This document shows, one piece after another, positions 40,556-49,531 of a stretch of 64,000 bases of DNA. Where the stretch lies: the NCBI RefSeq assembly GCF_023277925.1, contig NZ_CP063832.1, forward strand, positions 3,116,001 through 3,180,000, in the 5' to 3' direction. A program made the translations under genes and the position numbers. How positions within the stretch are numbered: the stretch's first letter is position 1; each line of letters begins with the position of its first letter. The DNA is from Pseudomonas entomophila (GTDB taxonomy: Bacteria > Pseudomonadota > Gammaproteobacteria > Pseudomonadales > Pseudomonadaceae). The notes below the pieces were generated by a model, which was not told the DNA's origin, did not search any database, and saw nothing but the letters and a program-made list of their open reading frames with translations.

Positions 40556-42193
40556 TCAGCCTTGTACAGCCCGTTGCCACTCATTCTGGTCCACCTGGAT
40601 CAACGTCGGCCCCTTGCGCTCCACCGCCCGGCCCAGCGCAGCCTGCAACTGGGCCATATCGGCGACATTCTCCGCCTCTGCTCCCAGCGCCCGTGCCACC
40701 CCGATGAAATCCGGCGTGTGGATATCAACGCCGACCGGCTCGATGGCCCGGTTGACCATGTATTTCTTGATTTCCTCGTACCCCTGGTTGTTCCACAGCA
40801 GCACGATCAGCGGCACCTGCGCCTCCACCGCGCTGGCCAGCTCCGGCAAGGTGAACTGCAGGCCGCCATCGCCGATCAGGCAGACCGACGGTGCTCGTTT
40901 GGCAGGCGCCTCGCTGCTGCCCAGCCACGCCCCCATGGCGGCCGGCAAGGCATAACCGAGAGTGCCGTAGCCGGTGGAAGCATTGAACCAACGGCGCGGT
41001 CGAGCCATGTCCAAGGTCAGGTTGCCGGTGTACACCGGTTGCGTCGAATCCCCCACCAGAATGGCGTCGGGCAACACTTCCAGAAGGCCGGTCAGCAGGC
41101 GCGTCTGGCTCAGGGTCGGTTGGTCCCATGTAGCGGCATTGTCCTGGCGCAGACGGGCGGCGCGGGCAGCCCCCCAACTGGCATCACGCGGTGGTTGCGC
41201 CTGCAATTGCAGTGCAACCAGCAGCGCTTCGGTCGCTTGCTCGGCATCGGCGACCAGCGCCAGCTCCGGCAGGTAGTTGCGTACCGTCTGGTCAGGGTCG
41301 ATATCGATGCGTAGCAGGTCGCCGGGGATCGCGAAGCCGCCCTTGAACGTCACGTCGTAATCGGTCTCGGCCAGTTCGGTGCCGATGGCCAGCACCACGT
41401 CAGCCTCGGCGACCAGCGCGCGGGTCGCTGGCAGCGTCTGGGTCGAGCCGATCTGCAACGGATGCCGGGCCGGCAGCAGCCCCTTGGCATTGATGGTCAA
41501 TGCCACCGGCGCCTGAAGATGCTCTGCCAGCAGCAGGAGCGCGTCGCCCGCCCCCAGGGCACCGCCACCGGCGAGGATCAGCGGGCGGCGCGCCTTGGCC
41601 AGGCGCGCGGCCATCTGCTGCACGGCCAACGGCGCCGCACCGGCACGGGCGGTGCGCACCGGGTGACCCGGCAACAGGTGCTCGGCTGGCTCAACCAGCA
41701 CATCCAACGGAATCTCGATATGCACCGGCCGTGGCCGCGCACCGTCGAACACGGCGAAGGCGCGCGCCAGTACCTGGGGCAGGTCGTCGGCGCTCATCAG
41801 CGTCTGCGAGAAGGCCGCCACGCCTGCCACCAGAGCGGACTGGTTGGGCAACTCATGCAGCTTGCCGCGCCCACCACCGAGCTGGTCGCGGGCCTGCACG
41901 CTGGAAATGACCAGCATGGGAATCGAATCGGCGTAGGCCTGCCCCATGGCGGTGGTGATGTTGGTCATGCCCGGGCCGGTGATGATGAAGCACACCCCCG
42001 GTTTGCCACGGGTACGCGCGTAGCCATCGGCCATGAACCCGGCGCCCTGCTCGTGGCGTGGGGTGATATGGCGGATCGAGGACGCCGCCAAGCCGCGGTA
42101 GAGCTCCACGGTATGCACGCCTGGAATACCGAAGACATGGTCCACGCCATAGCCTTCGAGGAGTTTGACCAGCACTTCGCCACAGGTTGCCAT
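40556..42193 (-). CDS. aruI: Thiamine diphosphate-dependent decarboxylase, probably 5-guanidino-2-oxopentanoate decarboxylase
   Basis: 545 aa, acetolactate synthase-like. The ThDP-activating Glu48 lies in TPRHEQGAGFMADGYAR; the ThDP/Mg site is GDGGLQFTLPELASAVEAQVPLIVLLWNNQGY near residue 440-470; the central FAD/DHS-like domain (LILAGGGALGAG) is intact. In Pseudomonas, this subfamily decarboxylates 2-ketoarginine to 4-guanidinobutanal in the arginine transaminase pathway. The aruH aminotransferase is not adjacent, so a different 2-oxo acid remains possible. Divergent from a LysR regulator that likely controls it. Confidence 0.75.
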   Translation of the reverse strand: MATCGEVLVKLLEGYGVDHVFGIPGVHTVELYRGLAASSIRHITPRHEQGAGFMADGYARTRGKPGVCFIITGPGMTNITTAMGQAYADSIPMLVISSVQARDQLGGGRGKLHELPNQSALVAGVAAFSQTLMSADDLPQVLARAFAVFDGARPRPVHIEIPLDVLVEPAEHLLPGHPVRTARAGAAPLAVQQMAARLAKARRPLILAGGGALGAGDALLLLAEHLQAPVALTINAKGLLPARHPLQIGSTQTLPATRALVAEADVVLAIGTELAETDYDVTFKGGFAIPGDLLRIDIDPDQTVRNYLPELALVADAEQATEALLVALQLQAQPPRDASWGAARAARLRQDNAATWDQPTLSQTRLLTGLLEVLPDAILVGDSTQPVYTGNLTLDMARPRRWFNASTGYGTLGYALPAAMGAWLGSSEAPAKRAPSVCLIGDGGLQFTLPELASAVEAQVPLIVLLWNNQGYEEIKKYMVNRAIEPVGVDIHTPDFIGVARALGAEAENVADMAQLQAALGRAVERKGPTLIQVDQNEWQRAVQG

Positions 42194-42299
42194 CGTCGAT
42201 TACCCGATTCTTGTTGAAAACGGTGTTCATGGAACCAAGCGGCGGCTACCGCCACAATGCAAAAAAACACATACTAGCCATGACCCCACATCATGGCTT

Positions 42300-43172
42300 A
42301 TGACGATGAAACGCCTGCCGCCCCTCCCCGCGTTGCATACTTTCCTGGTCACCGCGCAGCACTGTAATTTCACCCGTGCCGCCCAGCAGTTGCATATCAC
42401 CCAGGGAGCGGTCAGCCGGCAGATCGCCGGGTTGGAGGAGCATCTGGGCTACCCCCTGTTCCAGCGCCAGGCCCGTGGCCTGGCCCTGACGCGCGAAGGC
42501 CAGGACTGGCTGCCCCGGGTGCAGCAGGTCTTCGCCCTGATCGAGCAAGGTGTGCGCGAGGTGGGTGGGCGCAGCACGACATTGCAACTCAAGGCCCCCA
42601 CCTGCGTGATGCGCTGGCTGTTGCCGCGCCTGATGGAATGGCAGGCCCTGCGCCCTGACGTACCGGTAGAGCTGACCACCACGGTGCAGCATGGCGTGGA
42701 TTTTCGCCGGGAAGGTTTCGATGCGGCGGTGGTCTATGGCGCCGAACCCAATCATGGGCTGCAGGTACGCAAGCTGTTCGACGAGCAGCTCACGCCGGTC
42801 TGCGCGCCTTCGCTGTCGAACGCCCCCTTGCAATTGCAGGATCTGCTGAGGCACATGCTGCTGCACCCGTCGCGGGACGAGCATGACTGGCGGCTCTGGT
42901 TGCAGGCGGCGGGTGCCACGTTCGAGCCTCTGGGGCCGAAGCAGCATTTCGAGACGCTGGACATGGCGATGGCCATGGCTTCGCAAGGGACGGGGATCGC
43001 CATCGGCGATTTCTCGCTGATTGGCGACGACCTGCAAGCCGGGCGTTTGTGCATGCCGTTCGGACTGAAGGTGAGCACCGGGAAAGGGTATTACATGGTG
43101 AGCCCGTCGAAGACCATGCCGGTGGGGTTGGTGGAATTGATGGACTGGCTGCAAGGTCGTGCAGCCCGATAA
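42300..43172 (+). CDS. LysR-family regulator (GcvA-like)
   Basis: 290 aa from the ATG at 42300 (an ATG two codons later is also possible). HTH at about 7-65: LPALHTFLVTAQHCNFTRAAQQLHITQGAVSRQIAGLEEHLGYPLFQRQ in parts. The effector domain contains LKAPTCVMRWLLPRLMEWQ and FDAAVVYG, typical of the GcvA/AmpR-like branch. It is divergent from the ThDP decarboxylase gene with about 106 bases between the starts, so it probably regulates that gene. Confidence 0.85.
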   Translation: MTMKRLPPLPALHTFLVTAQHCNFTRAAQQLHITQGAVSRQIAGLEEHLGYPLFQRQARGLALTREGQDWLPRVQQVFALIEQGVREVGGRSTTLQLKAPTCVMRWLLPRLMEWQALRPDVPVELTTTVQHGVDFRREGFDAAVVYGAEPNHGLQVRKLFDEQLTPVCAPSLSNAPLQLQDLLRHMLLHPSRDEHDWRLWLQAAGATFEPLGPKQHFETLDMAMAMASQGTGIAIGDFSLIGDDLQAGRLCMPFGLKVSTGKGYYMVSPSKTMPVGLVELMDWLQGRAAR

Positions 43173-43174
43173 AG

Positions 43175-43275
43175 GGGCCGCGCTGCGGCCCATTGGCCGG
43201 CAAGCCGGCCCCTTCAAGGTCAGCGCCGCCCATCTGGCCGGCGCTGTACCTGTAGGAGCCGGCTTGCCGGCGAAC
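43175..43275. repeat. REP element pair
   Basis: GGCCGGCAAGCCGGCC (about 43194-43209) and TAGGAGCCGGCTTGCCGGCG (about 43253-43272) are inverted relative to one another. Located between the convergent LysR and oxidoreductase genes. Confidence 0.7.
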
Positions 43276-43283
43276 CAGGCGAC

Positions 43284-43898
43284 TCAATAACCGACAGTGA
43301 ACCGCGCCCGCGAATGCGCTGGCTTCTCCAACTCGTCGATCATCGCGATCGCATAGTCGGCAAAGGTGATCCAGCTCTTGCCATCGGCGCCGATCAGCAG
43401 GTGATCCTTGCCCAGCTTGTAATGCCCGGTGCGCTCACCCTCGACGAACTCCGCCGACGGCGAGAGGAAGGTCCAGTCCAGCGACGGCTCCTGGCGCAAC
43501 GTCTCGAGGAAGCGCACCCCGGCGGTGGCCTCGGCTTTGTAGGCCTCGGGGAAGTCCGGGCTGTCGATCACCCGGTGCCCGGAAGGCAGCAGCAGGCTAC
43601 CGGCACCACCCACCACCAGCAGGCGTTTCACCCCGGCACGCTTGACCGGCTCGATGATGGCGAGGGGGGTGATCGTTGAAAAGTGCGCCGCGCTCAGCAC
43701 CGCGTCACAACCGCTCACCGCAGCCTGCAGGGCAGCGCTGTCCTTGGCATCGAGCGCCTTGGCGGTCACACCTTCACGGCCTTGCAGCTTCGACGGATCA
43801 CGGGCGATGGCCACCACCTCGTGGCCTCGGCGCAGCGCCTCTTCCAGCAATTGGCTGCCCGCGCGCCCAGTGGCGCCGATGATTGCGATCTTGCTCAT
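43284..43898 (-). CDS. NAD(P)-dependent oxidoreductase/epimerase-like (atypical SDR)
   Basis: 204 aa from the ATG at 43898 (GGAG upstream). Rossmann NAD(P) motif KIAIIGATGRAGSQLLEEAL at the start; the rest (VVAIARDPSKL, GCDAVLSAAHF, LLVVGGAGSLLLPSG, WTFLSPSAEFVEGERTGHYK) matches the NmrA/BVR-B-like group of atypical short-chain dehydrogenases. Substrate unknown. It lies 29 bases after the metallo-beta-lactamase-fold gene on the same strand, so the two may form an operon under the divergent LysR regulator at 44907. Confidence 0.85.
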   Translation of the reverse strand: MSKIAIIGATGRAGSQLLEEALRRGHEVVAIARDPSKLQGREGVTAKALDAKDSAALQAAVSGCDAVLSAAHFSTITPLAIIEPVKRAGVKRLLVVGGAGSLLLPSGHRVIDSPDFPEAYKAEATAGVRFLETLRQEPSLDWTFLSPSAEFVEGERTGHYKLGKDHLLIGADGKSWITFADYAIAMIDELEKPAHSRARFTVGY

Positions 43899-43927
43899 GG
43901 GGAAAACTCCAGCAGGTTGATAGGGGG

Positions 43928-44803
43928 TTACCACTGCATCTCGCCCTTGGCGACCTTGGCACCCAGTTCCAGGGAGCTGTCCTCACCGAGGTTCGGGTAG
44001 CGCTGCTTCATCGCTGCGATCAGTGCATCGGCATTGGCCGCCTTGGCCGTCTCGACATCGAAGTCACGAATGTAGCCGGCGGTAAACCGCACCGCGTCCA
44101 GCGAACGGCTGCTGTCACCCAGGTAGTGCCCCGGGATGACGGTACGCGGCGCCAGCTTCTCGATATTGGCCAGGGTATTCAGCCAGTCGGCGTGGGATTG
44201 CGCGGTCTGGGTGTCGGCCATCCACACGTGGATGTGCTCCGATACCACCACGCCACCGACCACTGCCTTGATCGAGGGAATCCAGACGAAACTGCGGTCC
44301 GCCTGCGGGCCGTCCAGGCCAACGACCTCCAGTGCCTGGCCTTCCAGCTCCAGGCGATTGCCGTCGAGGACCTGTGGCAGTACCAGCTTCGCCGGCTTGT
44401 CGGTGCCCATCTGCGGGCCCCAGTAGGCCAGCTTGCCCTCCATGGTCTTGCGAATGTGCTCGACGGTGGCGGCCGAGGCGACCACCCGGGCCTTGGGGAA
44501 TGCCTGGATGACGGTGTCCAGGCCAAAGTAGTAGTCCGGGTCACCGTGGCTGATATAGACAGTAGTCAGTTGCTTGCCGCTCTTGCGCAGGCGCTCCACC
44601 ACCTGCTCGGCCTGGGCCTTGCCGAACTGGGCGTCGACCAGGATGGCGTCATGGGCGCCGCTGACGATCACCGACGAGACCGGAAACAGCGCATCATGGC
44701 CAGGGTTGTATACGTCAAGCTTGAGCGGTTCGGCGGCGATCGCCTGGCCAGCCAGGGCGGCAAGGCCCAGGATCAGGCCACGCAAGGGGGTGAAGAGGGA
44801 CAT
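43928..44803 (-). CDS. Exported metallo-beta-lactamase-fold protein with altered metal motif
   Basis: 291 aa from the ATG at 44803 (AGGAATT upstream). Signal peptide MSLFTPLRGLILGLAALAGQ to about 24 (AIAA). The MBL fold is recognisable (HDAILVDAQF, TTVYISHGDPDYYFGLDTVI, VIPGHYLGDSS), but the canonical HxHxDH is HGDPDY: His88 is Asp and His91 is Tyr, so the usual di-zinc site is not present in standard form. A subgroup of bacterial MBL proteins has this change. It could bind a single or different metal or be a non-hydrolytic relative. Divergent from a LysR regulator. Confidence 0.8.
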   Translation of the reverse strand: MSLFTPLRGLILGLAALAGQAIAAEPLKLDVYNPGHDALFPVSSVIVSGAHDAILVDAQFGKAQAEQVVERLRKSGKQLTTVYISHGDPDYYFGLDTVIQAFPKARVVASAATVEHIRKTMEGKLAYWGPQMGTDKPAKLVLPQVLDGNRLELEGQALEVVGLDGPQADRSFVWIPSIKAVVGGVVVSEHIHVWMADTQTAQSHADWLNTLANIEKLAPRTVIPGHYLGDSSRSLDAVRFTAGYIRDFDVETAKAANADALIAAMKQRYPNLGEDSSLELGAKVAKGEMQW

Positions 44804-44906
44804 TGGCAATTCCTGTGTGTGAGTTGATGACGGCAAGCTTAGTTGCCCGAACCAATACAAAAAATGCGATGCTTCGACATAGTTTGTTTCTAGAATCGGA
44901 CAGATC

Positions 44907-45818
44907 ATGGACCGTCTCAACGCCATGCGCGTATTCGTCACCGTCGTCGACCTGGGTAGCCAGTCGGCGGCGGCGGATCATCTGGAACTATCGCGGCCGG
45001 TGGTGTCGCGCTACCTGGCGGAACTGGAGGACTGGGTCGGCGCGCGACTGATGCAGCGCACCACCCGCAAGCTCAGCCTGACCGCTGCTGGACTCGAGAC
45101 ATTGCCGCGTTGTCGCCAGCTGCTGGAGCTGGCCGGCGACCTGCAGAACGCCGTGCGCCAGCCGGACGACACCCCGCGCGGCGAGTTGCGTATCAGCGTC
45201 AGCACTTCGTTCGGCCAGGCCCAACTGGTGGACGCCCTGGCCGCCTACGTCAAGCGCTACCCGGGTGTGAAAGTGGAGCTGCAGATGCTCGACCGCACCG
45301 TCAACCTGGTGGATGAACGCATCGACCTGGCGATCCGCACCAGCAACGATGTCGACCCCAACCTGATCGCCCGACGCCTGAGCGTGTGCCGTTCGGTGGT
45401 CTGCGCTTCACCGGCCTACCTGCGCGAGCACGGCACGCCGCTGCGGGTCGAGGAACTGAGCGGGCATAACTGCCTGACCCATGCCTACTTCGGCCATAGC
45501 CTCTGGCATTTCGAGGTGAATGGGCAGAGTGTCACGGTACCGGTGCAAGGCAACATCAGCGCCAACGAAGCCATGACCCTACAGAAGGCCGCTCTGGCCA
45601 GCGCCGGCATCGCCATGCTACCGACCTACCAGGCAGCCCCGGCACTGCGCAGTGGCGCGCTGGTGCGCCTGCTGCCCGAGGCGCGGCCGCGGGAACTGAC
45701 GCTCAATGCGGTGTACACCTCACGCAAGCACATGCCGGCGACGCTGCGCAGCATGCTGGACTTCCTGGCGCAGCGGTTCGGGGATGAACCGGAGTGGGAT
45801 CAGGGGTTGGGGCTTTGA
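44907..45818 (+). CDS. LysR-family regulator (CrgA/DmlR-like)
   Basis: 303 aa. N-terminal HTH: DRLNAMRVFVTVVDLGSQSAAADHLELSRPVVSRYLAELEDWVGARLMQRTTRKL (in parts), effector domain with GELRISVSTSFGQAQLVDALAAYVKRYPGVKVEL and SAGIAMLPTYQAAPALRSGALVRLLPE. This is the DmlR/CrgA-like branch, which usually controls a divergent dehydrogenase or hydrolase operon. The MBL-fold and oxidoreductase genes start 103 bases away on the other strand. Confidence 0.88.
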   Translation: MDRLNAMRVFVTVVDLGSQSAAADHLELSRPVVSRYLAELEDWVGARLMQRTTRKLSLTAAGLETLPRCRQLLELAGDLQNAVRQPDDTPRGELRISVSTSFGQAQLVDALAAYVKRYPGVKVELQMLDRTVNLVDERIDLAIRTSNDVDPNLIARRLSVCRSVVCASPAYLREHGTPLRVEELSGHNCLTHAYFGHSLWHFEVNGQSVTVPVQGNISANEAMTLQKAALASAGIAMLPTYQAAPALRSGALVRLLPEARPRELTLNAVYTSRKHMPATLRSMLDFLAQRFGDEPEWDQGLGL

Positions 45819-45888
45819 CGCCGGCCCTTTCAAGATGTTCGACGGAATAAATACAGCGCCGTCAGTCAAACCGAAGGCACCACGCCGG

Positions 45889-46758
45889 TCACTCCTCGAC
45901 GCTCATGTATTCCTTGGCCCAGCGAATGTAGTCCTCGGGCTGGGTGTAGGTGTGCGAGAGTTCGGTGGCGTTCAGGCTATCGGATTTATGCTGCAGGCCA
46001 CGCTGCAGGCGCAGGCAGTCGTAGGTGGCCTTGATCGCGGCGAAGTAGGCGGCATGGCCATCGACCACGACACGCACACCCAGGCGCGCCAGGCGCTCGT
46101 CGTCGCGCAGGTTCGGGTTGGCGTAGGTTACCAGCATCAGCGGCACGCTCAGGTGCTCGGCGATCTGCTCCAGTTGCTCGAAATCCTTCACCCCAACCAT
46201 GCAGATACCATCGGCACCGGCCTTCTGGTAGCTCTGGGTGCGGACAATGATTTCCTCGGTGGTCAGCACGCCGGCATTGGTCCGGGCAATGATCGCCAGC
46301 GCGCTGTCCACCCGCGCCTCCAGCGCCGCGCGGATCTTGCCCACCCCTTCCTCCACCGAAATCAGGTCGGTGGACTTGCGCCCGAACTGGGCCGGCAACA
46401 GCGTGTCCTCGATGGTCAACCCGGCAACGCCAGCGCGCTCCAGCTCGATGACCGTACGCATCACGTTGAGCGCGTTACCGTAGCCATGGTCAGCGTCGGC
46501 GAGCACCGGCAACTGGGCGACGCGGCCGATACGGGTAGCCTGCTCGACGAACTCGCTGAGGGTGATCAGGGCAAAGTCAGGCGCGGCCAGCACCTGCAAC
46601 GAGGCGACCGAGCCGCCGAGGATACCGACTTCGAACCCCAGGTCCGCGGCAATACGCGCGGACATCGGGTCGAAGACCGATGCGGTGTGATAGCACGAAC
46701 CTGACGCGAGCAGTTCGCGGAAGGCAAAACGCAGATCGTGGTGGGAAGCCTTGGGCAT
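45889..46758 (-). CDS. Oxaloacetate decarboxylase (isocitrate lyase/PEP mutase superfamily)
   Basis: 289 aa from the ATG at 46758 (GGAG upstream), identical in length to the characterised P. aeruginosa enzyme PA4872 as I recall it. Shared segments include [48 protein letters not shown] and [17 protein letters not shown] (metal-binding Asp and the loop over the active site), plus [15 protein letters not shown]. The enzyme decarboxylates oxaloacetate to pyruvate with Mg2+. Its gene is divergent from an EmrB/QacA exporter across a 360-base region. Confidence 0.9.
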   Translation of the reverse strand: MPKASHHDLRFAFRELLASGSCYHTASVFDPMSARIAADLGFEVGILGGSVASLQVLAAPDFALITLSEFVEQATRIGRVAQLPVLADADHGYGNALNVMRTVIELERAGVAGLTIEDTLLPAQFGRKSTDLISVEEGVGKIRAALEARVDSALAIIARTNAGVLTTEEIIVRTQSYQKAGADGICMVGVKDFEQLEQIAEHLSVPLMLVTYANPNLRDDERLARLGVRVVVDGHAAYFAAIKATYDCLRLQRGLQHKSDSLNATELSHTYTQPEDYIRWAKEYMSVEE

Positions 46759-46923
46759 GATCACTCCGCTTGCAATGAGAAATGGTGAACGGCTGACAAC
46801 CGACCCCTGTATCGGGTCTACCTGACTGTTCCAACCGTCGCCATCAGGGCGGTCATGCTCGACATGCAGGCAGAGGAATAGAAGGTGTGGACATACAGTG
46901 ACGCGAAACCCTGCGGCAAATTG

Positions 46924-46942
46924 CTGCACCATGCTGGTGCAG
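46924..46942. promoter_or_regulatory. 8-bp perfect inverted repeat in a 360-base divergent intergenic region
   Basis: CTGCACCA-TGC-TGGTGCAG. The gene-free interval 46759-47118 separates the oxaloacetate decarboxylase and EmrB/QacA genes and must hold both promoters; this is its clearest symmetric element. TAGG-aagcta-CCTA near 47050 is a weaker one. No regulator gene adjoins. Confidence 0.4.
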
Positions 46943-47118
46943 GCCCCGGATTTCAGCCTCTGCGGCCCTGCCACGATATCACGCACCCATGCAGCTCTGG
47001 ATGAATGTGCCAATGCCGATCTTGCATAGGGGATGCATGTAGTACATAGGAAGCTACCTAACTCAGGTTACAATCAGGCCACTTCAAACCGGCAATACCA
47101 CTCCAACAAGGTACTCCC

Positions 47119-48570
47119 GTGACCGCCGCCTTGCCCCCCACCGTCCTGCGCAGCGTCCTGACCGCCCTGATGCTGGCGATCTTCCTCGGCGCCCTCGACC
47201 AGACCATCGTCGCCGTGTCCATGCCGGCGATTTCCGCACAGTTCGACGATGTCGGCCTGCTGGCCTGGGTCATCTCCGGCTACATGGTGGCGATGACCAT
47301 CGCCGTGCCGATCTACGGCAAGCTCGGCGACCTGTATGGCCGGCGCCGGATGATCCTCACCGGCACCGCGCTGTTCACCCTTGCCTCGGTGGCCTGCGGG
47401 CTGGCACAGGACATGCCGCAACTGGTGCTGGCGCGTGTACTCCAGGGCATCGGGGCCGGCGGCATGGTGTCGGTGAGCCAGGCGATCATCGGCGACTTCG
47501 TGCCACCGCGCGAACGTGGCCGCTACCAGGGCTATTTCAGCAGCATGTACGCCCTGGCCAGCGTCGCCGGGCCGGTGCTGGGCGGTTGGCTGACCGAGTA
47601 CCTGTCGTGGCGCTGGGTGTTCTGGATCAACCTGCCGCTGGGGCTGGTGGCCCTGTGGGTGATCCATCGCGCCCTGGACGGCCTGTCGGTGAAACGCCGC
47701 GAGGCGCAGGTGGACTACCTGGGCGCGGTGCTGATGATCATCGGCCTGGGCAGCCTGCTGCTGGGCATCACCCTGGTCGGCCAGGGGCATGCCTGGTCGT
47801 CGAGGCAGGTAGTGGCGCTGTTGGGCTGTGCGCTGCTCGGGTTGCTGGTGTTCGTGGCCCACGAGCGGCGCTGCGGTGAACCGCTGTTGCCGATGGCGCT
47901 GTTCGGTAATCGGGTCGCGGTGCTGTGCTGGTGCGTGATCTTCTTCGCCAGCTTCCAGTCGATCTCGTTGACCATGCTGATGCCGCTGCGCTATCAGGGC
48001 ATCACCGGCGCCGGTGCCGACATCGCGGCGTTGCACCTGTTGCCCCTGGCCATGGGTTTGCCCATTGGCGCTTTCACCGGCGGACGGATGACCAGCCGCA
48101 CCGGGCGTTATAAACCGCAGATCCTGACCGGCGCCCTTCTGATGCCACTGACCATCGCCGCCATGGCCCTGACACCACCGCAATCCGGCCTGTTGAGCGC
48201 GCTGTTCATGTTACTGACCGGGATTGCCTGCGGGTTGCAGTTCCCCACTTCGCTGGTGGGCACGCAGAGCTCGGTGGACATGAAGGATATCGGCGTGGCC
48301 ACCAGCACCACCAACCTGTTCCGCTCGCTGGGCGGGGCGATGGGCGTGGCGTGCATGTCCAGCCTATTGTTGGCGCTGCTTCACCAGGGTGGGTTCGAAA
48401 TGGTCAGCAACCCGCTGCTGGGCAGCCTCAAGGCCGGTGAAGTGGACCCCGCGACCCAGGCCCGGCTCCTGGAAACGTTCAGGCATCTGTTGTTGGCAAG
48501 CGCAGGCGCCTCGCTGATCGGCCTGCTTGCGGCACTGGCATTGCCAGACAGGCAATTGCGCGGCCGTTGA
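47119..48570 (+). CDS. EmrB/QacA (DHA2) family multidrug MFS exporter
   Basis: 483 aa with about 14 TM segments, the DHA2 number. Starts at GTG 47119 with AAGG upstream. Motifs: LDQTIVAVSMPAI (motif D1), GKLGDLYGRRRMILTG (motif A), ARVLQGIGAGGMVSVSQAIIGDFVPPRERGRYQG (motif B) and GPVLGGWLTEYLSWRWVFWINLPLG (motif C, antiporter). It expels drugs or other organic compounds in exchange for protons. No MFP partner of the EmrA kind is adjacent, so it likely works alone. It lies tail-to-tail with ttgR. Confidence 0.9.
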   Translation: MTAALPPTVLRSVLTALMLAIFLGALDQTIVAVSMPAISAQFDDVGLLAWVISGYMVAMTIAVPIYGKLGDLYGRRRMILTGTALFTLASVACGLAQDMPQLVLARVLQGIGAGGMVSVSQAIIGDFVPPRERGRYQGYFSSMYALASVAGPVLGGWLTEYLSWRWVFWINLPLGLVALWVIHRALDGLSVKRREAQVDYLGAVLMIIGLGSLLLGITLVGQGHAWSSRQVVALLGCALLGLLVFVAHERRCGEPLLPMALFGNRVAVLCWCVIFFASFQSISLTMLMPLRYQGITGAGADIAALHLLPLAMGLPIGAFTGGRMTSRTGRYKPQILTGALLMPLTIAAMALTPPQSGLLSALFMLLTGIACGLQFPTSLVGTQSSVDMKDIGVATSTTNLFRSLGGAMGVACMSSLLLALLHQGGFEMVSNPLLGSLKAGEVDPATQARLLETFRHLLLASAGASLIGLLAALALPDRQLRGR

Positions 48571-48641
48571 GCCTACAGGGTCTACCGTAATATTCGCTTA
48601 ATGGTCAGGGGAAACACTTCCTCACAATCATTCACAAAGTG

Positions 48642-49274
48642 TTATTTGCGCAGGCCAGGGCTCAGGCGCAGCATATCCAGCCCGGTGTCGACCCATTTTT
48701 CAACATCGCGCAGCAGGTCGAAGCTGTCCGGCAGCAGCAACCAGCGCCCGATCAGGCCATCGACATAAGCGAAGATGGCCACCGCGGCACGCTCGATATC
48801 GAGGTCGGCGGGCAACTGCTCGCGGCGCACGGCGTTGGCCAGCGCCAGGGCCACGCTCTCATGGCAGTCCAGCACCGCACCCTGGCGCTGCTGGCGAATC
48901 TCACACATGTCGTCGGTGAACTCGCACTTGTGATGCAGAATTTCATTGATACGCCGGGTCCGCGCATCGAGTACCAGCTCGTTGAACACCTGCAGCAGCA
49001 GCTTGCGCATGCAGCCAAGCGGGTCGAGCTCATCCTCGCTTTCACTGGCCCGGGCCAGGTGGTCGTGGGTTTCGTGCAGGCTGTCGAGCAAGGCCTGTAC
49101 CAATTCAGCCTTGTTGCTGAAATGCCAGTAGATCGCGCCACGGGTCACCCCCGCCAGCTCGGCGATATCGGCCAGGGTGGTGCGCGCAACCCCGCGCTTG
49201 TAGAAGGCCTTTTCCGCCGCCTCGATGATCTGGGCACGGGTTTCCTGGGCTTCTTCTTTGGTTCGACGGACCAT
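48642..49274 (-). CDS. ttgR: TetR-family repressor of the ttgABC efflux pump
   Basis: 210 aa, exactly the length of P. putida TtgR. N-terminal Tet[45 protein letters not shown] (in parts). The C-terminal ligand domain ([41 protein letters not shown]) is that of TtgR, which binds antibiotics, flavonoids and chloramphenicol and is released from DNA. It is divergent from ttgA with the operator between them and represses both itself and ttgABC. Confidence 0.95.
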   Translation of the reverse strand: MVRRTKEEAQETRAQIIEAAEKAFYKRGVARTTLADIAELAGVTRGAIYWHFSNKAELVQALLDSLHETHDHLARASESEDELDPLGCMRKLLLQVFNELVLDARTRRINEILHHKCEFTDDMCEIRQQRQGAVLDCHESVALALANAVRREQLPADLDIERAAVAIFAYVDGLIGRWLLLPDSFDLLRDVEKWVDTGLDMLRLSPGLRK

Positions 49275-49403
49275 GGCAGCACAACCTCATCAGGCCCCGC
49301 GCGCTCGCATGGCGGGCGGGAATCGGGCCGGGGTCGGCACTTTCAGGGCAGCTCCCGGGAATTTTCGAGCGTTCCGCGGCGGTAACTCAGTTGCCACCTG
49401 CGG

Positions 49404-49431
49404 TATTTACAAACAAGCATGAATGTAAGTA
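49404..49431. promoter_or_regulatory. TtgR operator between ttgR and ttgA
   Basis: The 28-base stretch begins TATTTACAAACA and ends GAATGTAAGTA, with TTACA/TGTAA as the symmetric core, and matches the published P. putida TtgR operator nearly base for base as I recall it. It covers the overlapping ttgR and ttgABC promoters. Confidence 0.85.
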
Positions 49432-49531
49432 TATTCGGTAGCAAGCTATTTATCCACCGGATAGCGTTTTTCCTACAAGACTCTTCCACTATATTCTTGA
49501 GCTCCCCTGCTCCTGCGACCCGAGGATCCTC

